Shown: positions 6,752 to 13,263, counted from the stretch's first letter. The stretch is DNA of 14,708 nt from an uncultured Ruminococcus sp. (GCA_947589205.1 CANQCJ010000034.1:1-14708), one strand, 5' to 3'. Notes: generated by a model not told the origin, from the sequence alone. Numbers and translations are program-made.

Positions 6752-6793
6752 ACAGGCAGGATCGCTCGTCAATAGCTCCTGTCTGTTTTTTTT
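6752..6793 (+). terminator. Rho-independent terminator after the nucleotidyltransferase
   Basis: ACAGGCAGGA (6752-6761) pairs with TCCTGTCTGT (6777-6786) with one G-T pair, and eight T residues follow (6786-6793). It ends only 30 bases before the next gene's start codon. Confidence 0.88.
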
Positions 6794-6823
6794 GAAAAAA
6801 TACGAAAGGTGAGATCGGACTCC

Positions 6824-7333
6824 ATGACCTGTATTTGTAAATATAACTCCCCTCTCGGCGGGATAACGCTTGCCGCCGATGAGGATTTTCTCAAAGGGCT
6901 GTGGTTTGACGGGCAGAAATATTTTCCTGACAAGCTCATATCCGAAAGCGCGGAAAAACCGCTCGGGATATTCGACAAGACCATCGACCTGCTTGAGAGA
7001 TATTTTCACGGAGAAAACCCAAATTTCGATATACCGCTGAGCCTCGATACAACGCCGTTTCGCAGAGCGGTGTACGATATTCTCACGACTATACCCTACG
7101 GGCAGACCACGACCTACGGCGAGATCGCCGCAGCCTTGGCAAAACAGCGCGGTGTTAAACGTATATCGGCGCAGGCGGTAGGCGGGGCGGTCGGGCATAA
7201 CCCTGTTTCTATAATTATCCCCTGCCATAGAGTTATCGCCTCAGACGGCGGTCTGACAGGCTATGCGGGCGGTTTGGATAAAAAAGCCGCTTTGCTTAAA
7301 CTGGAAAAAGCTCCTTTATCCGCACGGTCATAA
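6824..7333 (+). CDS. ogt: Methylated-DNA-[protein]-cysteine S-methyltransferase
   Basis: Suicide DNA-repair protein that moves alkyl groups from O6-alkylguanine (and O4-alkylthymine) to its own cysteine. From the ATG at 6824 it has 169 residues. The C-terminal catalytic domain is complete: TPFRRAVYDILTTIPYGQTTTYGEIA (77-102), the helix-turn-helix region AQAVGGAVGHNP with a recognition-helix Arg/Asn-type position, then IIPCHRVIASDGGLTGYAGG with the acceptor Cys134. The N-terminal domain is short, as in the Ogt type. A GTG at 6809 is an in-frame alternative, but AGGTGAG spanning it makes a good ribosome site for the 6824 ATG, so that GTG is probably part of the SD. There is little room for a promoter between the upstream terminator and this gene. 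Confidence 0.95.
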   Translation: MTCICKYNSPLGGITLAADEDFLKGLWFDGQKYFPDKLISESAEKPLGIFDKTIDLLERYFHGENPNFDIPLSLDTTPFRRAVYDILTTIPYGQTTTYGEIAAALAKQRGVKRISAQAVGGAVGHNPVSIIIPCHRVIASDGGLTGYAGGLDKKAALLKLEKAPLSARS

Positions 7334-7373
7334 AAAAAGACGCCGCCCCTTTTCTGCAAAGAAGCGGTGTCTC
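7332..7373 (-). terminator. Rho-independent terminator of the tail-anchored protein gene
   Basis: Read on the minus strand, AGACACCGC pairs with GCGGCGTCT (one G-T pair) around a 17-base loop and is followed by seven T residues that overlap the alkyltransferase stop codon. On the plus strand no T-run follows, so it chiefly serves the minus-strand gene. Confidence 0.8.
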
Positions 7374-7404
7374 TACCCCTATTCATAATTCGCTGTACAG
7401 CTTG

Positions 7405-9291
7405 TCAGATAATTCCTGCAAACCACATTGCAATAAATATTACTAAGATCAATGCAAATACGCCGATAGTAATGAAGATGTTCTTCATACTCTGCTTTTC
7501 CTTTGCCTTCTGCTTTTTGTATTCCTCGATAGCGTTCGGCTGATAGCCGCCTCTGGCGGGATTTTTCGTGCCAAGCATATCGTCTATCTTTATGTTGCGG
7601 TATCTCTGCTCGCGCGTCAGCTTTTCGCCGACCTTGACGTTGCTTGTAGCAAGAAGCTTTTCGTCATAGCGGTTCATATCTATCTCGGACATCGAGACCT
7701 TTTTCGGTGCGGGCGCGGTCATTTCGCTTTCGCTGACCTTAACGTGCTTAGTGTCAACGCTCTTCATCGTCTCGCCGCGCGCCTGATTGGTCTTAAGCAT
7801 TTCAATAAGCGCGTTGGTGAAGAGATTCTCCTCGCCCTCTTCGGACAAATAGGCTTCCTCCTCTTTCTTCTCCGCCTCCTTTACAATATTTGTAAAGCTG
7901 TCGGCGCGTTTGGCGGGAGCGGCCTCCTGCGGCTTTGCGCTCTCTTCGCTTTTTATCTTAAAGAACGGCGTTTCGCTGTTAAAGGTCGTATTCTGCGCGG
8001 GCGCGGGAGCTGTTCTCCTCGGCTGCTGTTCTCCGTCGGAAACCGCCGCCTTGAACGATCTGCGCTGTACCGGCGCCGACTGCTGCGGCGCGGGCGCGGG
8101 AGCTGTTCTCCTCGGAGGAGTCTGCGGCTGCGCTTCGGCGTCGAGCTTTAACGGCTCGGGCTTGGGCGCGATGGTCTGAGTAGGCTTAGGCGGAGCCTTG
8201 CGTTCTGCCTTCGGCGCGGCAACGCCGTCCGCGCTTCTCTCAAAGCTTCTTCTTTCCGGCATTCTGCGCTCGCTTCTTACCGGCGCGGGCGCGGGAGCAG
8301 CCTGAGCAGCCGGAGCTGTTGAAGCGGCCTCGGGAGCTTCGGCGGGAATACCCTCGGCTTCGGGCTGAACGTACTGCGATTCTTCGTAAGCAGGCTCTTC
8401 ATAGACCTGTTCCGGCTCGGCGGGCGTTTCCGGCTCGACGTTTATAATATCATCGGCGGCAAGCGGCGCAAAATTGCTTCCCGCAAAGGAATTGCTCTCG
8501 GCGGTCTCGGTATCGGTCGAATAATACTTCATCGTTCCGGTGCTTATATCGAAATACTCCTCGCCGTCCTTCAGCGCGATTTTGAGCTTAGGAGCGGGCT
8601 CGCCGTTTTTCGGGACATTCGCCTGCGGTATTTCTATATAATCAAACTTCTCGTTTACATCTATCCCCGCGCATTTGAGTATATCGGTAGCGTTTGAACA
8701 CTTCATAGAGCCGCGCACCATTTCCTTGAGCGGAAGAAGTATTATCTCGCTGAAGGTCGCATAGAAGGACTTGAGCGCACTCATAGAGCTGTCAAGCATC
8801 TCGTCGGGAAAACGATCGTCAAAATATTTCTCCCACTGCTCCGGCGAGGACATTATCATTTTATCTATGTACGCCGCAAGCTGTATCCAGAGATCGCGCT
8901 CCTGCAGCTCGCGGTCGTTTATTATCAGCCACATATAGCATCTCAGAAAACAGTCGTAGCAGGTTATATCGCGCAGATTGAGAGCTATATCGTCGATGTT
9001 GAGCGAAACGGAAAACTCGCTGTCTGAATAAGCAAAGCAGCGGTAACCGTTAGACGCAAGCTTCGCATAAGCGGTCTTTATAGTCTGGGCTGAACGCGAA
9101 AACGGCGGAAGAGACGGAAAATCAAACGGCGTCGTATATCCGCTTATATCCCCAGAATCCGCAAGCCTTAAAAGTTCATTATAAACCTTATCTGTCTCGC
9201 TGCGAGTAGTATTTACGGCGATACCGAGTATCCTGAAGGGATTATAGGCAAAAAGCTCCATCGCGGTAACGCCAATTGAAACGTTCGACAT
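7405..9291 (-). CDS. Tail-anchored protein with J-like N-terminus and disordered Pro/Ala-rich linker
   Basis: A 628-residue protein of unknown function. Residues 12-50 (ELFAYNPFRILGIAVN...DKVYNELLRLAD) resemble helices I-II of a DnaJ J-domain, but the HPD tripeptide is absent. An ordered region with many Cys, Trp and Tyr runs to about residue 255. From about 260 to 480 it is low-complexity, rich in Ala, Pro, Glu and Arg, and includes two copies of PRRTAPAPA encoded by an exact 28-bp DNA repeat. A charged stretch with an acidic coiled-coil-like part (EAEKKEEEAYLSEEGEE) follows. Residues 605-628 form one hydrophobic helix (IFITIGVFALILVIFIAMWF) reaching the C-terminus, preceded by lysines, so the bulk should face the cytosol. 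There is no signal peptide. Start is ATG 9291 with GGGGG 10 bases upstream; ATG 9261 lacks an SD. The gene is divergent from the repeat protein at 9605. Confidence 0.85.
   Translation of the reverse strand: MSNVSIGVTAMELFAYNPFRILGIAVNTTRSETDKVYNELLRLADSGDISGYTTPFDFPSLPPFSRSAQTIKTAYAKLASNGYRCFAYSDSEFSVSLNIDDIALNLRDITCYDCFLRCYMWLIINDRELQERDLWIQLAAYIDKMIMSSPEQWEKYFDDRFPDEMLDSSMSALKSFYATFSEIILLPLKEMVRGSMKCSNATDILKCAGIDVNEKFDYIEIPQANVPKNGEPAPKLKIALKDGEEYFDISTGTMKYYSTDTETAESNSFAGSNFAPLAADDIINVEPETPAEPEQVYEEPAYEESQYVQPEAEGIPAEAPEAASTAPAAQAAPAPAPVRSERRMPERRSFERSADGVAAPKAERKAPPKPTQTIAPKPEPLKLDAEAQPQTPPRRTAPAPAPQQSAPVQRRSFKAAVSDGEQQPRRTAPAPAQNTTFNSETPFFKIKSEESAKPQEAAPAKRADSFTNIVKEAEKKEEEAYLSEEGEENLFTNALIEMLKTNQARGETMKSVDTKHVKVSESEMTAPAPKKVSMSEIDMNRYDEKLLATSNVKVGEKLTREQRYRNIKIDDMLGTKNPARGGYQPNAIEEYKKQKAKEKQSMKNIFITIGVFALILVIFIAMWFAGII
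7995..8115. repeat. Exact 28-bp direct repeat pair within the linker coding region
   Basis: The same 28 bases occur at 7995-8022 and 8088-8115, 93 bp apart (in frame). They encode PRRTAPAPA on the minus strand. A related GC-rich stretch (CCGGCGCGGGCGCGGGAGC) occurs near 8280. Such identical repeats point to slippage or recombination-driven change in linker length. Confidence 0.85.
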
Positions 9292-9330
9292 TTTGAGACT
9301 ACCCCCTAAAAGAATTTATCTTACAATAAA

Positions 9331-9339
9331 ATTATACCA
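9331..9339 (-). promoter_or_regulatory. Extended -10 promoter of the tail-anchored protein gene
   Basis: The minus strand reads TGG-TATAAT (9339-9331), an extended -10 element. No good -35 is found at 16-18 bases; TTGATA lies 20 bases away. The predicted start near 9324 gives a leader of about 33 bases. Confidence 0.55.
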
Positions 9340-9457
9340 AATTATATATTGCAATTTATCAAATCTTTTTTAACAATATATGTACTATCGGTTAATTCGT
9401 CATAACTTAGTCAAAAAACAGAAAAATAAAATTTTTATTAAATATATCAGAAAAATA

Positions 9458-9486
9458 TTGCAATTAAAATAAAAATCGTGTATAAT
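9458..9486 (+). promoter_or_regulatory. Promoter of the repeat-protein gene
   Basis: TTGCAA (9458-9463), a 17-base spacer ending in GTG and a perfect TATAAT (9481-9486) form a strong sigma-A promoter. The predicted start near 9493 implies an untranslated leader of about 110 bases, longer than for the other genes here. Confidence 0.8.
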
Positions 9487-9604
9487 TATAATTAGGTATT
9501 GGAGTATGCGATAATGTGTGCGAAAATGCTTGCAAAAAACGACCCATACGGCGGACGCCGATAATTTTAAATGATAATTTAACGAAAGGGGAATTTAATC
9601 AGCT

Positions 9605-10318
9605 ATGGGATTGTTCGGTAAGAAAAGATCTGCCCCCGCACCCGCTCCCGCGCCTGCAAAGCCGCAGAAGGTCAACCCCGAAGATATTTGGAATACTCCG
9701 AAAAAAAACGTCAGGGTAAAGGAATCTAAGTTCGGCGAAGAAACTACCGAGGCTTTGAACGAGCCTATATCAATAGATCCCGAGACCATCAAAAAGAAAA
9801 TGGAGGCTCTCGAGCGCGAGCTTGAGGAACAGAAGAATAAGCCCGCAAGCAGCTATAAGCCTATCTCCTCTGTAGAGGACGAGGAGGTGCTTTCCGCTCA
9901 GGCGAAATACGAAGAGCAATACCGCATCGAGCATGAAAAATACATTGCCAGCCACAGGCAGGATATCGACGAAGCCAACACTGCCGACGTTGAGAGCAAG
10001 ATTAACGATATGGTAGTAGAGCACGTAAGACGCGAGGAAGAGCAGGAGAGAAACCGCAACAACATAGAAGTCACCGACGATGAAAAGATGAAGAGCGGTC
10101 TTGACGAGCTGGGCACGGCTAAGGACGTCACCCTTGACGCTGATTACAAGAACATCAAGGAGGTCTCCGCAGACGAGGTGGCGCAGAAGCTCAGCGGACT
10201 TGGGGTAGCTAAAGACGTAACGCTCGATAAAGAATACAAAAATATCGAGGGTATCTCCGCAGAGGACACCGAGAACAAAACAAGAGAATTTCTTGAAAGT
10301 ATAAAGGACAAGACCTGA
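9605..10318 (+). CDS. Highly charged protein with tandem ~30-residue repeats, unknown function
   Basis: A 237-residue protein I do not recognise. It begins MGLFGKKRSA followed by an alternating Ala-Pro stretch (residues 10-18), echoing the Ala-Pro linker of the divergent neighbour. Residues 58-150 are strongly charged and probably helical or coiled-coil. From residue about 154 to the end it contains tandem units of 30-31 residues: unit 1 starts IEVTDDEKMKSGL and ends in TLDADYKN; unit 2 is IKEVSADEVAQKL to TLDKEYKN; unit 3 is truncated (IEGISAEDTENKT). The core AKDVTLD recurs at 172-178 and 202-208. There is no signal peptide or membrane helix, so it is cytosolic. GGGGA lies 13 bases before the ATG, a slightly long spacing; no better start exists. 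Shared Ala-Pro composition and divergent arrangement suggest, but do not prove, a functional link with the tail-anchored protein. Confidence 0.85.
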   Translation: MGLFGKKRSAPAPAPAPAKPQKVNPEDIWNTPKKNVRVKESKFGEETTEALNEPISIDPETIKKKMEALERELEEQKNKPASSYKPISSVEDEEVLSAQAKYEEQYRIEHEKYIASHRQDIDEANTADVESKINDMVVEHVRREEEQERNRNNIEVTDDEKMKSGLDELGTAKDVTLDADYKNIKEVSADEVAQKLSGLGVAKDVTLDKEYKNIEGISAEDTENKTREFLESIKDKT

Positions 10319-10340
10319 TCCTGCATTCAAGTTTATTTTT

Positions 10341-10425
10341 GCGGCGTTAAACATAACGCTGTCATGCTCAGCGAAGCTTACGCGTACCGCGTCGGTCAGT
10401 AAAAATGCGGTATCGCTGTCTTTTT
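10341..10425 (+). terminator. Possible terminator region, apparently interrupted
   Basis: GCGTT-AAACAT-AACGC (10344-10359) is a hairpin not directly followed by a T-run. CGCTGTC at its right side (10357-10363) recurs at 10414-10420, and there it is followed by TTTTT. Within the 57 bases between, TACCGC (10385-10390) can pair with GCGGTA (10407-10412). The arrangement looks like a terminator whose stem and T-tract were separated by a short insertion, or a larger composite terminator. Confidence 0.4.
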
Positions 10426-10527
10426 GTGCGCAAAAGATCGGTGAAGCCGAAGCTTTGCCGTATTATATATAATAGTCCGAAAATATCGGGCACAGCAATT
10501 TTTTTATAAAGTTTGGAGCGATTTTTT

Positions 10528-11043
10528 ATGAACATCAATACCGAGAACGCAATTATCAAGTATTCAGACAAGGGCAAGCCGTTTCCTTATAATAAGCTGT
10601 TCTATGCCACTATCGAGCCGTATATCCTTGAGTTTAAGAACGCTCGTCTTGACAGGCTTACCAACGACGACGCGGCAAGGTGTCTTGCGAGGATATTTAA
10701 GAGAATGGAAGTAAACGGCGTACCGGTGCTTGAATTTTTCAAAGAGGATCTCGACAATTGGAAGGATCTCGACCAGTACAGCAAAACGACAAATTTGGCG
10801 GAGCTTATCGCTAAGGATATTTTCTGCTGCTTTGACAAAAACAGGTATGACGAGAACGGAGATTTCGAGGTCTGCGATAGGCTTTACTGCATAGTTACAG
10901 ACGGCAAAAAGGATTACATTACGCTTGAAGAATACGAAAAGAACGGCAGGTTCGGCAAGAAAAAGCTGACGGCGGAATCGCAGTATTTCAAGCAGCTTAT
11001 GGAATTTAACGAGCAGGGCAGACTTCCCAAGACTAAGGATTGA
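10528..11043 (+). CDS. Hypothetical protein, 171 residues
   Basis: I do not recognise this family. From ATG 10528 it encodes 171 residues starting MNINTENAIIKYSDKGKPF. GGAG lies 9 bases upstream, and a TTG 15 bases earlier in frame overlaps that SD, so it is rejected. The protein is soluble-looking and mixed charged, with no signal peptide or membrane segment. An aromatic-rich N-terminal half (NKLFYATIEPYILEF) is followed by a helical region, a Cys pair in DIFCCFDKNRYDENGDFEVCDRLYC, and a basic C-terminus ending LPKTKD. A -10-like TATAAT lies at 10468-10473 without a convincing -35. The gene follows the repeat-protein gene on the same strand after 209 bases. A decayed copy of its last 36 bases occurs 159 bp downstream. 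Confidence 0.82.
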   Translation: MNINTENAIIKYSDKGKPFPYNKLFYATIEPYILEFKNARLDRLTNDDAARCLARIFKRMEVNGVPVLEFFKEDLDNWKDLDQYSKTTNLAELIAKDIFCCFDKNRYDENGDFEVCDRLYCIVTDGKKDYITLEEYEKNGRFGKKKLTAESQYFKQLMEFNEQGRLPKTKD

Positions 11044-11200
11044 GGTTATCCGGTGAGTCCGCAAGGCGGACGGATCTGTTAAGACCGTGCCGCAGGCGCA
11101 CCTTGATCTCTAACATCTTAAAAGCGAAGCGTTCTAACCTCCGGAAATCAAGAATTGATTTCCATTAACGAGCAGGACTGACTTCCCAAGACCAAAAATT
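11006..11200. repeat. Imperfect direct repeat of a gene 3' end, offset 159 bp
   Basis: The 36 bases 11006-11041 (the end of the hypothetical gene) recur at 11165-11200 with 31 identities and no gaps. The shared cores are TTAACGAGCAGG and GACTTCCCAAGAC. In the second copy the reading frame contains a stop, so it is not coding. The structured block at 11042-11163 lies between the two copies. Confidence 0.85.
11042..11163 (+). other. Structured intergenic element, possible RNA or miniature repeat element
   Basis: Several complementary segments nest within about 120 bases. GAGGTTA (11042-11048) pairs with TAACCTC (11135-11141) as a closing stem. GTCCGC-AAG-GCGGAC (11057-11071) is a perfect hairpin, optionally extended by ATCC/GGAT. 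TTAAGA (11079-11084) pairs with TCTTAA (11116-11121), enclosing GTGC/GCAC. A separate perfect hairpin GGAAATCA-AGAAT-TGATTTCC lies at 11143-11163. No open frame of note is present. It could be a leader or structured RNA ahead of the cyclophilin gene, or a dispersed intergenic repeat; neither can be decided from one copy. Confidence 0.45.
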
Positions 11201-11218
11201 TATGAAAGGCTTTTATCT

Positions 11219-11689
11219 ATGGTAGTTATTGAAATGGCTGACGGCGGAAAAATAAAGATAGAGCTTGACTATGAGAACGCCCCGATAACGGCGGCTAACT
11301 TTGAAAAGCTCGTCAAGCAGGGATTTTATGACGGTCTTATTTTCCACCGCGTAATTAAAGATTTTATGATACAGGGCGGAGACCCCACCGGTACGGGAAT
11401 GGGCGGATCCGAAGAAAAAATAAAGGGCGAATTTATCGCTAACGGCGTAAACAATATGCTGCGGCACGAAAGAGGAGTAGTCTCCATGGCGCGTTCTCAA
11501 ATGCCCGATTCGGCTTCCTCTCAGTTCTTTATCGTCCACAAGGATTCGCCGCACCTTAACGGAAGCTACGCGGCTTTCGGAAAGGTCGTCGAGGGCATGG
11601 ACGTTGTAGACCGCATCGCCGAAACGCCCGTAGGCATGGCAGACAGACCGACAGTGCCGCAGGTCATGAAAAAGGTCACCATCGAATAA
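11219..11689 (+). CDS. ppiB: Peptidyl-prolyl cis-trans isomerase, cyclophilin type
   Basis: A 156-residue cytosolic cyclophilin that speeds cis-trans isomerisation of Xaa-Pro bonds during protein folding. Visible are ITAANFEKLV (23-32), the catalytic FHR (42-44), DFMIQGGDPTGTGMGG (48-63) with Gln52, SSQFFI (100-105), and SPHLNGSYAAFGKVVEGMDVVDRI (110-133). The cyclosporin-contacting Trp of human CypA is Leu here, as in many bacterial forms, which usually means weak cyclosporin binding. There is no signal peptide, so it acts in the cytosol. Start ATG 11219 is supported by GAAAGG 9 bases upstream. The PH-domain gene follows after 29 bases, probably in the same transcript. Confidence 0.96.
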   Translation: MVVIEMADGGKIKIELDYENAPITAANFEKLVKQGFYDGLIFHRVIKDFMIQGGDPTGTGMGGSEEKIKGEFIANGVNNMLRHERGVVSMARSQMPDSASSQFFIVHKDSPHLNGSYAAFGKVVEGMDVVDRIAETPVGMADRPTVPQVMKKVTIE

Positions 11690-11718
11690 CACAACTATCA
11701 AAAAGGAGTTGACCGAAA

Positions 11719-12123
11719 ATGAAAAAGGATGAGTTTTCTTATATATGGACTGACAAAAAGCGCACCATCTTCGGATTGCCGCTGTCGTTCACGCGCTATT
11801 TTCTCACCGAGACAAAATTTATAACCCGCAAGGGATTTTTAAGTATCGAAGAGGACGAGCTGGAGCTTTATAAGGTCACCGACAAAAAGCTCGTTATGCC
11901 GTTAGGTCAGCGCATTTTCGGCTGCTCGACAATAATACTTCACGTCAAGAACGATGTGGACACCCCGATAAAGGAAATAAGATCCATCAAGGAACCGCGA
12001 AAGGTCCTCGAGCTTATCGACAAGCAGATAGACATTAATCGTGATAAATACAATATCCGCGGAAGAGATATGTACGGAAGCGAGAATCACGACGGCGATT
12101 TTGACGACATGGATAATTTTTAA
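11719..12123 (+). CDS. Bacterial PH-domain (bPH_2-like) protein
   Basis: A 134-residue protein whose residues 20-105 look like a bacterial pleckstrin-homology domain of the YdbS/DUF304 type: SFTRYFLTETKFITRKGFLSIEEDELELYKV, then a beta-rich stretch (FGCSTIILHV), then IKEIRSIKEPRKVLELI. Unlike most YdbS-type proteins it has no membrane helices, so it is probably soluble. The C-terminus is acidic (HDGDFDDMDNF). Function is unknown; PH-like domains usually serve as protein-interaction or membrane-surface modules. AAGGAG 11 bases before the ATG supports the start. It is the last gene of the cyclophilin transcript, followed at once by an intrinsic terminator. Confidence 0.8.
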   Translation: MKKDEFSYIWTDKKRTIFGLPLSFTRYFLTETKFITRKGFLSIEEDELELYKVTDKKLVMPLGQRIFGCSTIILHVKNDVDTPIKEIRSIKEPRKVLELIDKQIDINRDKYNIRGRDMYGSENHDGDFDDMDNF

Positions 12124-12151
12124 GCGGCATTCAACTGCCGCTTTTTCTTTT
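12124..12151 (+). terminator. Rho-independent terminator after the PH-domain gene
   Basis: GCGGCA (12124-12129), loop TTCAAC and TGCCGC (12136-12141) form a perfect stem, extendable by the AA of the stop codon, followed by TTTTTCTTTT. It ends only 11 bases before the next ATG and directly abuts that gene's GGAGG. Confidence 0.92.
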
Positions 12152-12162
12152 GGAGGTTTCTT

Positions 12163-13212
12163 ATGGCTCAGATCAAATACGACGCTTGGCAAAGACTTAA
12201 AAATTCCGAACACCCGGTCTGCATTTACGGCACGGGGAACGCCTGCGAAAAAATTCTCGGTATTTTTGAAAAAATGAACATCAAATGCGCCGGGATATTC
12301 GCAAGCGACGATTTTGTAAGAGACAGATATTTCAAGGGCTTTAAGGTGCAAAGCCTTAGCAGTATTGAAAAAGCCTACGGCAAAATAACCGTCTGCTGCG
12401 CGTTCGGCTCTTCCCTGCCGAACGTAATGAAAAATATCTCGGATATCGCTGAAAAACACACGATTGTTTTCCCCGACCTGCCGATAGCGGGCGATGAATT
12501 TATCTCAAAAGCGGGGCTGCGCAAGCACGCTGCGGCTGCAAAAAGCGTATATGACAGACTTGCGGACGTTCAGTCTGAAAAAGTGTTCGAGGCGGTCTTA
12601 AAGTCGCGCCTTTACGGAGATATAACGCTGCTCGACGACGCTTTTACCGACCCCGACAGCGATTTTTTGCAGCTAATAAAGCCAAAGCCGGGAGAGGTCT
12701 ATGCCGACCTCGGGGCGTATAACGGCGACACCGCGCAAAAATATATCGACATGGTAAACGGCGGTCACGGGAGGATATTTCTGTTTGAACCCGATAAGCG
12801 CAGCTTCAGAAAATGCGTAAAACGCCTTATCGGCTATGACAATATCAGCTTTATAAACGCCTGCGCGTGGGACAGCGATACACAGGTCAGGTTTTCACAA
12901 GCCTCCGGGCGGCAGTCGGCGGTCAGCGAAAACGGCGGGCTTTGCGCGGCAAAAAAGCTCGACAGCGCGCTAAACGGCGAAAAATGCGATATAATAAAAA
13001 CAGACGTCGAGGGCGCGGAAATGTGCGCTTTGGCGGGGGCTGAGAAAGCTATAAGAAAATACCGCCCGCGTCTTGCCGTTTCGGCTTACCACCGTCCGTA
13101 TGACATTATATACCTTAGCCTGTATATACTGACACTCAGAGAGGATTATTCGATCTACCTGCGCCAGCCGCCCTATTATCCTGCTTGGGATACTATGATA
13201 TATGCGATTTAA
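12163..13212 (+). CDS. FkbM-family SAM-dependent methyltransferase with N-terminal Rossmann-like domain
   Basis: A 349-residue cytosolic protein. The C-terminal half (about 175-349) is an FkbM-type O-methyltransferase: motif I EVYADLGAYNGDTAQ (178-192) for SAM binding, the acidic FEPDKRS (208-214), and the family hallmark IIKTDVEGAEMCALAGA (277-293), followed by PRLAVSAYHRPYD (302-314). The N-terminal part has a separate nucleotide-binding-like start, HPVCIYGTGNACEKIL (17-32), as seen where such methyltransferases modify sugars or cell-surface glycans. The acceptor is unknown. GGAGG 7 bases upstream fixes the ATG at 12163. A strong terminator sits between this gene and the one before, leaving no room for a promoter, so expression likely depends on read-through or on a promoter inside the upstream gene. 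No terminator with a T-run is seen after it. Confidence 0.9.
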   Translation: MAQIKYDAWQRLKNSEHPVCIYGTGNACEKILGIFEKMNIKCAGIFASDDFVRDRYFKGFKVQSLSSIEKAYGKITVCCAFGSSLPNVMKNISDIAEKHTIVFPDLPIAGDEFISKAGLRKHAAAAKSVYDRLADVQSEKVFEAVLKSRLYGDITLLDDAFTDPDSDFLQLIKPKPGEVYADLGAYNGDTAQKYIDMVNGGHGRIFLFEPDKRSFRKCVKRLIGYDNISFINACAWDSDTQVRFSQASGRQSAVSENGGLCAAKKLDSALNGEKCDIIKTDVEGAEMCALAGAEKAIRKYRPRLAVSAYHRPYDIIYLSLYILTLREDYSIYLRQPPYYPAWDTMIYAI

Positions 13213-13249
13213 GAAAAAATTAAGAATACTCTCGCGTTGTTTTTAAGAA
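13209..13249 (+). promoter_or_regulatory. Three TTAAGAA boxes upstream of the response regulator
   Basis: Identical heptamers lie at 13209-13215, 13220-13226 and 13243-13249. The first two are 11 bp apart, matching the usual direct-repeat spacing for OmpR/PhoB-type dimers; the third is 23 bp further on, next to the -10. The first overlaps the stop of the methyltransferase gene. Autoregulation by the downstream regulator is a plausible inference. Confidence 0.45.
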
Positions 13250-13254
13250 ACGCT

Positions 13255-13263
13255 TGTTAGAAT
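13255..13263 (+). promoter_or_regulatory. Extended -10 promoter of the two-component operon
   Basis: TGT-TAGAAT (13255-13263) is an extended -10 element. No good -35 is present, as expected for an activator-dependent promoter. The predicted start near 13270 gives a leader of about 44 bases. Confidence 0.5.

Larger units (their letters stand above)
9292..9604. other. AT-rich divergent intergenic region (313 bp)
   Basis: This region separates the divergent tail-anchored and repeat-protein genes and carries their promoters. It is markedly AT-rich compared with the flanking genes. A 10-bp direct repeat CAGAAAAATA occurs at 9419-9428 and 9448-9457. A small stem GGC/GCC (in CGGCGGACGCCG, 9549-9560) lies in the leader of the plus-strand gene. 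I see no further gene in it. Confidence 0.7.

Noticed and set aside
7744..8179. Plus-strand Leu/Arg- and Cys/Gly-rich open frames
   Set aside because: They result from the GC-rich repeated Ala/Pro codons of the tail-anchored protein on the other strand.
11042..11200. IS element or CRISPR repeat
   Set aside because: There is no transposase, terminal repeats are only 7 bp, and no regular repeat-spacer series exists.
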